NCBI GenBank assembly: GCA_009781175.1
Contig: WQYQ01000004.1
Span: 1-64,000, forward strand
Length of the DNA stretch: 64,000 bases
Source of the DNA: Betaproteobacteria bacterium
GTDB lineage: Bacteria > Pseudomonadota > Gammaproteobacteria > Burkholderiales > Rhodocyclaceae
Reading direction: 5' to 3'
The notes beneath the pieces were generated by a model. The model had not been told where the DNA came from and ran no database searches. It was given only the letters and a program-made list of their open reading frames with translations. The position numbers and the translations under genes are program-made. Below are positions 27,074 to 34,437 of this stretch, piece after piece (position 1 is the first letter of the stretch; each line of letters starts with the position of its first letter).

Positions 27074-27778
27074 TCAATAGCCAAATCCGGCCGTTCCCTG
27101 CGCATTGCCCCACTCCACCAGGGCATACACCGCGGCCGCGAGTATGACGAGTACGCTCAGCGCCATCACGCGCGTAGCAGCGGTATCCCGCGCGGAAGGC
27201 AGGTCGACATCGAGCATCTTGTCGCCCACGATCATGGGCCAGAGCAGGCCATGTTTGCGCACGGAATAAACGATGATCGCCAGCACATGCAGGGCGACCA
27301 AGGCAATGAGGAGGTATTGCCCCCAGGCTTTGTGGTAGCTGGTAGCCTGGCTTACGCTGGCTTCGGAAACCAAACCCGTCAGCGGCCCGGCAAAGGCGAT
27401 TTCATCGTAGGAGAACAGGCCCGTGACGGCCTGCGCAGCCGTTAGTGACAGTAGCGCCAATACCGAGCACGCGCCGAGCGGGTTGTGGCCGGCCTTATCC
27501 TCGGGCCGCGTGCGTCCTTTTATGTAGCGCAGCACTCCCGCTGGGGTGGGAAAGAAACGGACAAAACGCGACCAGTGTCCACCGATAAAGCCCCAGATGG
27601 CACGAAACAGCACCAGCGCCAGCGCGGCGTAGCCGAGGCGGAAATGCCAGTTCATCGCGTTGCCACCAATTTTGCCGGTGACGAAAAGGCCGATCATGCA
27701 CAGCACCAGCGCCCAGTGGAACAGGCGCGTGGGCAAATCCCAGATACGAATTATGGACATGGTTCCATTCACATTCAT
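27074..27778 (-). CDS. cytochrome b561-type membrane haem protein
   Basis: About 234 residues with four to five transmembrane helices and His residues placed for bis-His haem b (TRLFHWALVLCM, NWHFRLGYAAL, SYHKAWGQYLLI, ALVALHVLAII). It belongs to the Ni/Fe-hydrogenase cytochrome b / b561 superfamily that donates electrons from quinol to periplasmic cytochromes. It is followed 148 bases later by cytochrome c', its probable electron acceptor. Start ATG 27778 has GGAAA upstream; ATG 27760 is an alternative. Confidence 0.85.
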   Translation of the reverse strand: MNVNGTMSIIRIWDLPTRLFHWALVLCMIGLFVTGKIGGNAMNWHFRLGYAALALVLFRAIWGFIGGHWSRFVRFFPTPAGVLRYIKGRTRPEDKAGHNPLGACSVLALLSLTAAQAVTGLFSYDEIAFAGPLTGLVSEASVSQATSYHKAWGQYLLIALVALHVLAIIVYSVRKHGLLWPMIVGDKMLDVDLPSARDTAATRVMALSVLVILAAAVYALVEWGNAQGTAGFGY

Positions 27779-27988
27779 AACGAACGCTTTCCATTTTAAA
27801 GTGAAAGAAGCCAAGAGACACGGCGCGGGTGGAGCGCGCCCGATGCGCAGGGCAAAACACATGTCTTACCACCTGAATCCACTAAAGGCGGAAACTTGCG
27901 CAGGCTTATCCAATGTTGCCGTAGACCGGCTAAAACTTGGTTTCGCAAATGCTAGACTTCGGTAACCATTCGTTTTCTAGGCGCATCC

Positions 27989-29047
27989 ATGCCACATACT
28001 GAATTCGCCAGCGACAACACCGCGGGGATCAGCCCCGAGGCAATGGTCGCCTTGATGGCCGCCAACAACGGGACGACGGCTTCTTACGGCAACGACGAAT
28101 GGACGCAGCGCGCGCGCGATGCGATGCGCAAGGTCTTCGAAACCGAGTGCGAGGTTTTCTTCGTTTTCAACGGCACGGCGGCCAATTCACTCGCGCTCGC
28201 CGCGCTGTGCCAGAGCTATCACGGCATCATCTGCCACAAGCTCGCCCATGTGGAAAGCGACGAATGCGGTGGGCCAGCGTTTTTTACGCACGGCGCAAAA
28301 CTGCTGCTCGTCGACGGGGCCGATGGCAAGCTCGACCCGGGCGGCATCGACAAACTTGTCGCGGCGCACACCGATATTCACGCCCCGAAGCCGCGCGCGG
28401 TCACGCTTGCGCAATCGACGGAAGTCGGCGCCGTCTATACGCCCGAGGAAATACAGGCGCTCGGCGAAGCGTGCCGCGACATGGACCTCGCCTTGCATAT
28501 CGATGGCGCCCGCTTTGCCAACGCGGTCGTAAGCCTCAATGCCCAACCCGCGGACATCACCTGGCGCGCGGGCGTCGATGTGCTTTCTTTCGGCGGCACG
28601 AAAATGGGCCTGCCGAACAGCGAGGCCGTCATTTTCTTCAACCGCGAATTGGCCCGCGACTTTGTCTACCGCTGCAAACAAGCCGGTCAGTTGGCGTCGA
28701 AAATGCGTTTCCTCGCCGCGCCCTGGCTTGGCGCGCTCGAAAACAACAACTGGCTGCGCCGCGCCGGACACGCGAATGCGATGGCGCGCCGGCTCGGGTT
28801 TGCATTGTGGCGTCTGCCAGGTGTGGAACTGCTCTTCCCTGTGCAATCGAACGCGGTATTCGTCAGCATGCCTGAGCCTGCCGTCGCAGCTTTGAGAGAA
28901 CGCGGCTGGTCGTTCCTCAGCCCGCTTGGCGTTAACAGCGCGCGTTTCGTCTGCTCGTGGGCAACGCAGCCGGAACAAATCGAACGCCTGATCGCCGACG
29001 TTTCGGCCTGCCTTGGAACGCCTGATACCAATACGGAACCGGCTTAG
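27989..29047 (+). CDS. ltaE: low-specificity L-threonine aldolase
   Basis: 352-residue PLP enzyme cleaving L-threonine and allo-threonine to glycine and acetaldehyde. Family signatures: FASDNTAGISPEAM at the N-terminus, FFVFNGTAANSLAL for cofactor phosphate, HIDGARFANAVV with the pyridine-nitrogen Asp, and the Schiff-base Lys in SFGGTKMGLP. Full length. Its TAG stop is formed partly by the first bases (AG) of a repeat element's terminal inverted repeat. Confidence 0.85.
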   Translation: MPHTEFASDNTAGISPEAMVALMAANNGTTASYGNDEWTQRARDAMRKVFETECEVFFVFNGTAANSLALAALCQSYHGIICHKLAHVESDECGGPAFFTHGAKLLLVDGADGKLDPGGIDKLVAAHTDIHAPKPRAVTLAQSTEVGAVYTPEEIQALGEACRDMDLALHIDGARFANAVVSLNAQPADITWRAGVDVLSFGGTKMGLPNSEAVIFFNRELARDFVYRCKQAGQLASKMRFLAAPWLGALENNNWLRRAGHANAMARRLGFALWRLPGVELLFPVQSNAVFVSMPEPAVAALRERGWSFLSPLGVNSARFVCSWATQPEQIERLIADVSACLGTPDTNTEPA

Positions 29048-29240
29048 AACCTGTTCAGAATCTGTAGCGAGAGACAGTCATTCTGCGCGAAGTCGCAGAA
29101 TCCATTTGTCCTCTGATAGTGGGTTCTGCGACTGCGCTTCGCTCCGCGCAGAATGACCACGTGTTGAGCGCAAGCGAGATAAACCTTTAGGCAGCGAAGA
29201 CGCCCCAAACTCGTGGCGTTACAGCCGCTGAACAGTTTAG
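29046..29240. repeat. MITE-like inverted-repeat element, copy A
   Basis: The left end reads AGAACCTGTTCAGAATCTGT then GCGAGAGACAGT. The right end is a decayed inverted match (ACAG..CTGAACAGTTT). The interior is a long palindrome built on TCATTCTGCGCG / CGCGCAGAATGA. The body is the inverse orientation of copy B (40664). It lies between the convergent genes ltaE and priA and forms or overlaps the stop codons of both. It encodes no protein. Confidence 0.75.
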
Positions 29241-31456
29241 ATATCGACCGGATCGACGTCGATATGCCAGCGCAGCGCCTTGGGCGCGCGCAGGGCATAC
29301 AACTGCGGCAGCCAAACGCTTAGCAAACTCTGCAGCGGCAAGCGGTGATCCGCCTCGACGACGAGCTGCGCACGCTCTAGCCGCGCCCGGCGCACCAGCC
29401 GCATCGGCACCGGATCGTAAATCCGCACGGCTTCGGCAATCGCTTGCGCGGCGGCGCGCGCACGCTCAAGAAAATCCAGCGCGATTGCAATTTCAGGCGC
29501 TTCGGCGCGCAAAACGGCTTGCGCGCCGAAAGGCGGAAAGTGCGCGGCGGCGCGCTGTTCCAGTTCCAGCCGGGCAAAGCCGGCGAAATCGTGCCGGCGT
29601 AAATTGGCGAAAAGCGGATGTTCGGGAAACTCCGTTTGAATCAGCACTTCGCCCGCAAGCCCGGCGCGCCCCGCCCGGCCCGCCACTTGCATCAGTTGCT
29701 GGAAGAGCCGTTCGGGCGCCCGGTAATCGGCCGCGAATAAGGAGGCGTCCGCGCCGACCACGCCGACAAGCGTCAGGCGCGGGAAATCGTGTCCTTTGGC
29801 GAGCATCTGCGTGCCGATAAGGATATCGACCTCGCCTTCGCCGATCCGCCGGCGCACCGCCTCCCACTGCGCGGGAGTGCGCACGCTGTCGCGGTCGACG
29901 CGCAGTACGCGCGCGGTCGGAAAGCGCGCCGCGATCCGCTCTTCGAGCCGCTGCGTGCCGCGCCCGAAGCCATGCAGATCCTGATTGCCGCATTGCGGAC
30001 ACGCGCGCGGAACCGGCGCTTCGGTGCCGCAATGATGGCAACGCAGCACGCGCTCGGCCAAATGGAAAACGCGATGCGCCGAACAATGCTCGCAATCGCT
30101 GACCCAGCCGCAGGACGGGCATGCGAGGACCGGCGCATAGCCGCGCCGGTTGAGGAAAACGAGGCTTTGCTCACGCCGCGCGAGCCGCGCCTCCAGCGCC
30201 GCCTCCAGCATTGGAGAAAGGCCATCCTGCAAACGCACGCGCCGTGTGTCGATGAGCCGCACCTCCGGCGGCGCGAGCGCGGCGGCGCGCTGGTGCAAGC
30301 TCAAACGCCGGTAACGCCCCGTTTCCGCCTGCCGCCAGGATTCGAGCGAGGGCGTCGCCGAGCCCAGCACAATCGGCACGCCTTTCTGTTGCGCACGCCA
30401 AACCGCCAAATCGCGCGCCGAATAGCGCAAGCCTTCTTGCTGCTTATACGAGGCGTCATGCTCCTCATCGACAAGAATCAGGCCCAGGCGCGGCAGAGGC
30501 GAAAACACCGCCAGCCGCGTGCCAAGCACGATGTCGGCTTCGCCGTTCAGCGCGGCCAAAAAACCGCGGCAGCGCGCGCCGTCGGAAGCGCCGCTGTGCA
30601 GCGCCACGCGCCGCGCGCGCGGGAAACGGGCGGCGACCCGCTCTTCAAGCTGCGGCGTCAAACCGATTTCGGGCACCAGCAGCAAAGCCTGTTTACCCGC
30701 CGCCAGAGTACGTTCGATCAGGCGCAAATAGACCTCGGTCTTGCCGCTCCCCGTGATGCCATGCAACAGCCAGGGCGTAAAACGCTCCGCCTCGGCCCAT
30801 ATCGCTTCGACGGCCTCGGTCTGTTCCGCGTTGAGTTGTGGCGCCTGCGACAAATCCGCGCGCCGGTCCGCCGCGGCCTCGACGACCCAGCCGCGCTGGC
30901 GCGCCTCGCGCACGGCGGCTGCCGGATGGCCGTTATCGAGCAAAACGCTGCGCGGAAATGAGTTATCCACAAGCGCAGCAGCCAGCGCGCGCGCCTTGGA
31001 TGCCCGACCGGGCTGCGCGAGCATCACCGCCCCGGCTTCGCTCAGGCTCAGCCACGGATCGCGCTTGCGCTCTTCGAGCAATTCGGCCCCGCGCAAACCG
31101 GGCGGCAAGGCCACCGCGGCCACTTCTCCGAGCGGATGGTGGTAATAATTCGCCGCGAACCGGATCAAGGTCAGCCAGTCGGACGGCAGAGCCGGCACTT
31201 CATGTAAAACCTTCTCGATCTGCTTGAGCTTCTCACGCGGAACTTCAGGTTCGACATCCAAGGCCAGGATAACGCCCGTTTTTTGCATCGCACCGAACGG
31301 CACGCGCACAAGACGGCCGATGTCCGACTGCGTAAGCCCCGCGCCGAGATAGTCGAAATTACGCGGCAGCGGAACCGGGAGCGCGAGCCGCGCCACTCGG
31401 GTAGGCGCCGGCTCCGGGATCGGATTCAGTTGTTCAGCGGATTCCACGATTAACAA
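29237..31456 (-). CDS. priA: primosomal protein N' (PriA helicase)
   Basis: 739-residue 3'-5' helicase that restarts stalled replication forks. Walker A GITGSGKTEVYL, Walker B LILVDEEHDASYKQQ, motif III-like GSATPSLES, the two zinc-binding Cys clusters (CPSCGWVSDCEHC ... CHHCGTEAPVPRACPQCG) and helicase motifs V-VI (GTQMLAKGHDFP; QVAGRAGRAG) are all present. The start is a TTG (31456) or GTG three codons later; the family core begins near RVARLALPVPLPRNFDYL. The TAA stop lies inside the right end of repeat copy A. Confidence 0.93.
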   Translation of the reverse strand: MLIVESAEQLNPIPEPAPTRVARLALPVPLPRNFDYLGAGLTQSDIGRLVRVPFGAMQKTGVILALDVEPEVPREKLKQIEKVLHEVPALPSDWLTLIRFAANYYHHPLGEVAAVALPPGLRGAELLEERKRDPWLSLSEAGAVMLAQPGRASKARALAAALVDNSFPRSVLLDNGHPAAAVREARQRGWVVEAAADRRADLSQAPQLNAEQTEAVEAIWAEAERFTPWLLHGITGSGKTEVYLRLIERTLAAGKQALLLVPEIGLTPQLEERVAARFPRARRVALHSGASDGARCRGFLAALNGEADIVLGTRLAVFSPLPRLGLILVDEEHDASYKQQEGLRYSARDLAVWRAQQKGVPIVLGSATPSLESWRQAETGRYRRLSLHQRAAALAPPEVRLIDTRRVRLQDGLSPMLEAALEARLARREQSLVFLNRRGYAPVLACPSCGWVSDCEHCSAHRVFHLAERVLRCHHCGTEAPVPRACPQCGNQDLHGFGRGTQRLEERIAARFPTARVLRVDRDSVRTPAQWEAVRRRIGEGEVDILIGTQMLAKGHDFPRLTLVGVVGADASLFAADYRAPERLFQQLMQVAGRAGRAGLAGEVLIQTEFPEHPLFANLRRHDFAGFARLELEQRAAAHFPPFGAQAVLRAEAPEIAIALDFLERARAAAQAIAEAVRIYDPVPMRLVRRARLERAQLVVEADHRLPLQSLLSVWLPQLYALRAPKALRWHIDVDPVDI

Positions 31457-31478
31457 GCGTGTCTCAATGGTCGCAGCT

Positions 31479-31801
31479 CAAATGCGAGATTCGACTTCAA
31501 AAACGGCAAAATCAAAAAAATCGTTATCCATTATCAGGTTAGACGAAATACATCACCTCAAACCTGCACTTCCGCCATTAACCCTTTTTGACAGAAGGGT
31601 TTACTCACCGCCTGTGGATAAGTTTGTGAGTGACTGCCAAGCGCCGCGACTTGACAAGCATTATTTTTTTTCACGCACAAACTGACCCAACCGACTTGAC
31701 AATAAAAAAATAATTAAAAATCAAATGCTTGGTTAAAAATACAGGGCAACGGCATTTTTTTCATAGCCTGTGGAAAGCCAGGAACCTCAAGATGTGCATA
31801 A
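31479..31801. other. AT-rich non-coding region with DnaA-box-like sites
   Basis: About 320 bases far more AT-rich than the rest of the window, including a run of about 40 bases of almost only A/T (near 31700-31738). It contains a perfect DnaA box in reverse (TGTGGATAA, 31613-31621), a second fitting the relaxed consensus (TGTGCATAA, 31793-31801) and a weaker one (TGTGGAAAG, 31769-31777). Another perfect TTATCCACA lies inside priA (30963-30971). No convincing gene is present. It could be an origin-like or DnaA-titrating site, or only the priA promoter region. Confidence 0.45.
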
Positions 31802-31810
31802 GTGAATCAC

Positions 31811-31930
31811 CCCAATCTGAAGCTTGGGGCTTCTTCGCCACGAATCGGGGCGCCTTCGGCACCAATAACGCTAGTCTTGCTGGCCCCGCCATGCATGGCG
31901 GGGCTTACGCTCGACCCGTGGTCAAGCGGC
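31811..31930. repeat. interspersed repeat module D
   Basis: Positions 31811-31880 match 61251-61321 (shared core GCTTCTTCGCCACGAATC) at roughly 80 percent. Positions about 31858-31925 match the interior of element copy B (40719-40788). It includes a perfect 22-bp palindrome at 31883-31904 (half site GCCCCGCCATG). It lies downstream of rlmI and seems to be a fragment of the same repeat family. Confidence 0.7.
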
Positions 31931-31934
31931 AACA

Positions 31935-31978
31935 CAAAAAAACCAGGCAAGCTTGCTTTGATGCCAAGCCCAGGTTTT
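31935..31978 (-). terminator. probable rho-independent terminator of rlmI
   Basis: On the minus strand an imperfect stem (AAAACCTGGGC pairing with GCCTGGTTTT) is followed by a run of eight T. Confidence 0.5.
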
Positions 31979-31982
31979 CCGC

Positions 31983-33173
31983 CTACTGAACGCAGCAAAC
32001 GAGCCCCTTTAAATATTCCCCTTCCGGAAATGCCAGTCCGATCGGGTGATCCGGCGCGGCGGCCAAGCGATGCAGAATTTGCACGTCGCGACCCGCATCG
32101 CTCGCGGCACCGGCAACGATGCTTTGAAACAGCTCCTGGCCAATCCCGCCGGAACACGAATACGTCATCAAAATCCCGCCTGGATTTAATAAACGGAAGC
32201 CCAACAGATTGATGTCCTTGTAGGCGCGCGCGGCACGTTGCGCATGCGCCGCCGAAGGCGCGAATTTCGGCGGATCGAGCACGATCAGATCGAAGCGCCG
32301 CCCCGCCGTTTTCAGCTCACGCAAGGCGGTGAACACATCCGCATCGCGCCATTCCGCCCGCGCGGCGTCCAAACTCGGATTGCGCGCCAAGTTCCGCTGC
32401 GCGGCCAACAAGGCCGGCGCGGACGAATCGATCGAAAGCACGTCCCGCGCGCCGCCGGCCAAAGCCTGTAGCGAAAACCCGCCGGTATAGCAAAAACAAT
32501 TCAAAACGCTGCGGCCGGCCGCCAGCTCGCGGGTCAGGCGCCGATTTTCGCGCTGATCGAGGTAAAACCCGGTTTTGTGCCCGCCCACGGCATCGACCCC
32601 AAGCACGACGCCGTACTCTTCGATAGCCAGATCGGCGTCCGGCATTTCACCCGCGAGCACGCCGGCCCGCGGCGCCAAGCCTTCGAGCGCGCGCACCTCG
32701 GAATCCGAGCGCTCATAGATATTGCCGCAAGCGGTGGCCTGCATCAGCCCCGTGACGATTGCCTCGCGCCAGCGTTCAGCCCCGGCCGCCGTCAACTGCA
32801 AAACCACGGTTTCACGATAGCGGTCCGCGATGATGCCCGGCAGGCCGTCGGATTCACCGTGGATCAAACGCACGCCCTGCTGCCCGCGCAAATACGGATG
32901 ACTGGCGCGGCGCGCGACGGCCGCCGCGATGCTGCGCTTGAAGAAGGCGTGGTCGATCGGCGTATCCGCATCGAAAGTCCACATCCGCGCGCGGATTTGA
33001 GATTCAGGCGACCAGGCCGCCCGGCCCAACACCTTACCCGCGTCGGACACAACCTCCACGGTGTCGCCAGGTTTCGCGCGGCCGGAAAGCTTCGCGACCG
33101 AGCCGGCGAAAATCCAGGGATGACGGCGCATGACCGAGCGCTCCTTGCCCGGTTTCAAAATCAATTGAGCCAT
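31983..33173 (-). CDS. rlmI: 23S rRNA (cytosine-C5)-methyltransferase, RlmI type
   Basis: 396-residue class I SAM-dependent methyltransferase: N-terminal PUA domain (LILKPGKERSVMRRHPWIFAGSV), an EEHEA-like middle domain, and a Rossmann core with VLNCFCYTGGFSLQALAGGA (SAM loop), SIDSSAPAL, and the catalytic motif LDPPKFAPS plus TYSCSGGIG with the nucleophilic Cys. It methylates a cytosine of 23S rRNA (C1962 in E. coli). ATG 33173 gives the usual MAQLILKPG start; an upstream start would add 7 residues. Confidence 0.88.
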   Translation of the reverse strand: MAQLILKPGKERSVMRRHPWIFAGSVAKLSGRAKPGDTVEVVSDAGKVLGRAAWSPESQIRARMWTFDADTPIDHAFFKRSIAAAVARRASHPYLRGQQGVRLIHGESDGLPGIIADRYRETVVLQLTAAGAERWREAIVTGLMQATACGNIYERSDSEVRALEGLAPRAGVLAGEMPDADLAIEEYGVVLGVDAVGGHKTGFYLDQRENRRLTRELAAGRSVLNCFCYTGGFSLQALAGGARDVLSIDSSAPALLAAQRNLARNPSLDAARAEWRDADVFTALRELKTAGRRFDLIVLDPPKFAPSAAHAQRAARAYKDINLLGFRLLNPGGILMTYSCSGGIGQELFQSIVAGAASDAGRDVQILHRLAAAPDHPIGLAFPEGEYLKGLVCCVQ

Positions 33174-33304
33174 CGAGGCATCCGAAACACACAAAGTCGA
33201 ATTGTCGCATGCCCGCGCGCTTTAACTTTCGCGGCGGCAGTATTCCGAAAGCGGTGTGCAAGCTTCGCTTGCATCCCGGCATAGGCGGTGCTTACCCTTA
33301 TGAA

Positions 33305-34291
33305 ATGAATCCGCCCGAAGCGCCAGCACCCGCCATCCCCATCGTCCTCGACATCGAAGCCTCCGGCTTCGGCTCGCATAGCTATCCGATCGAAATCGGG
33401 CTGGCGCTCGAAGATGAGAGCACATTTTGCAGTCTGATTACGCCCGAGCCCGAATGGACCCATTGGGACCCCTCCGCCGAGCTGATCCATCACATCGACC
33501 GCACGATGCTGCTGCGGCATGGCGCATCGGCGCGCGCGGTGGCCGACACGCTCAACAAACGGCTCACGGGCAGCGTGGTCTATTCCGACGGCTGGGCGCA
33601 CGACTATAGTTGGTTGGCTTTGCTGTTCGACGCCGCCGGGGCCATGCCCCGCTTCCGCCTGGAAAGTTTGCGCAGCCTGCTTAACGATGCCGAAGCGGCG
33701 CGTTGGCATGAAACCAAGGATCAGGTCAGCGCCGCGCTCAGGTACGAACGCCACCGCGCCAGCTCGGACGCGCGAGTGCTCCAACTCACCCTTTTGTGCG
33801 TGAAATACGGCGAAAGCATTGGCACGCGCACTCACTCGGCCAAACAAGTCGATGAAATGGCCGCGCTCGACATGCTGACGCTCGCGGAACATTACCGCAG
33901 CGCTTATGGACACTGCGACCGGCCCTGGCTGCGCGCCCGGCACGCCGCCGCGCTCGCGGAGGGCGGGCGCGTGATTGCCGAACACCTGGAAAAGCAACTC
34001 GCGGGTTATGTGCTGCTGCGCCCGATCGGCACCGAAGAATGGGAAGTAAGCGCCTTCAATCTCCACCCCTGGTATCGCAGCACCAGCCTTTACCGGCGGC
34101 TGATGACGCGTAGCCTGGCGCATTTGATTTCGCATGGCGCCAGCAAGCTGACGAGTCTGGTTTTACCCACGCATGAGACGTCGATACGTTTTCATGAGCG
34201 TCTTGGCTTCACTTGCGTCGCCCACACCCCGGAAATGCTGCGCTACGAAATTCCCGTCGCAGAACTCGCGTGCCGCCTCAGACTGGCTTGA
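33305..34291 (+). CDS. DEDDh 3'-5' exonuclease domain fused to a GNAT-like domain
   Basis: 328 residues with two domains. Residues about 11-165 form a DEDDh exonuclease (RNase T / DNA polymerase epsilon-like) with a complete catalytic set: D16 and E18 in VLDIEASGFG, an Asp in SDGWAHDYSW (D95 or D100), and H150-x4-D155 in HRASSDAR. Residues about 200-320 resemble a GNAT acetyltransferase: a central strand EWEVSAFNLHPWYR, helix SLYRRLMTRSLAHLI, then LVLPTHETSIRFHERLGF. The acetyl-CoA pyrophosphate loop is degraded (RSTSLY where RGxGLG is usual). This fusion is unfamiliar to me. It is divergent from rlmI. The start is ATG 33305, with a weak ribosome site. Confidence 0.72.
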   Translation: MNPPEAPAPAIPIVLDIEASGFGSHSYPIEIGLALEDESTFCSLITPEPEWTHWDPSAELIHHIDRTMLLRHGASARAVADTLNKRLTGSVVYSDGWAHDYSWLALLFDAAGAMPRFRLESLRSLLNDAEAARWHETKDQVSAALRYERHRASSDARVLQLTLLCVKYGESIGTRTHSAKQVDEMAALDMLTLAEHYRSAYGHCDRPWLRARHAAALAEGGRVIAEHLEKQLAGYVLLRPIGTEEWEVSAFNLHPWYRSTSLYRRLMTRSLAHLISHGASKLTSLVLPTHETSIRFHERLGFTCVAHTPEMLRYEIPVAELACRLRLA

Positions 34292-34437
34292 AACAAGGCG
34301 AAACACCGCTTCGCTCACAGCGCCGATAAACTACACGACCGCTGGCCTTGACCACGAGCACACCAGCACAATGCCGTGCCTGGACAAATAAATAAGCCTT
34401 CCCCAACGACGCAGCCGTAAAGCAAGGAATTCCGCCC

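Noticed and set aside
31467..31685. A 72-codon open frame in the AT-rich gap upstream of priA
   Set aside because: No ribosome site, no recognisable domain, and it spans the DnaA-box-like site. More likely non-coding.
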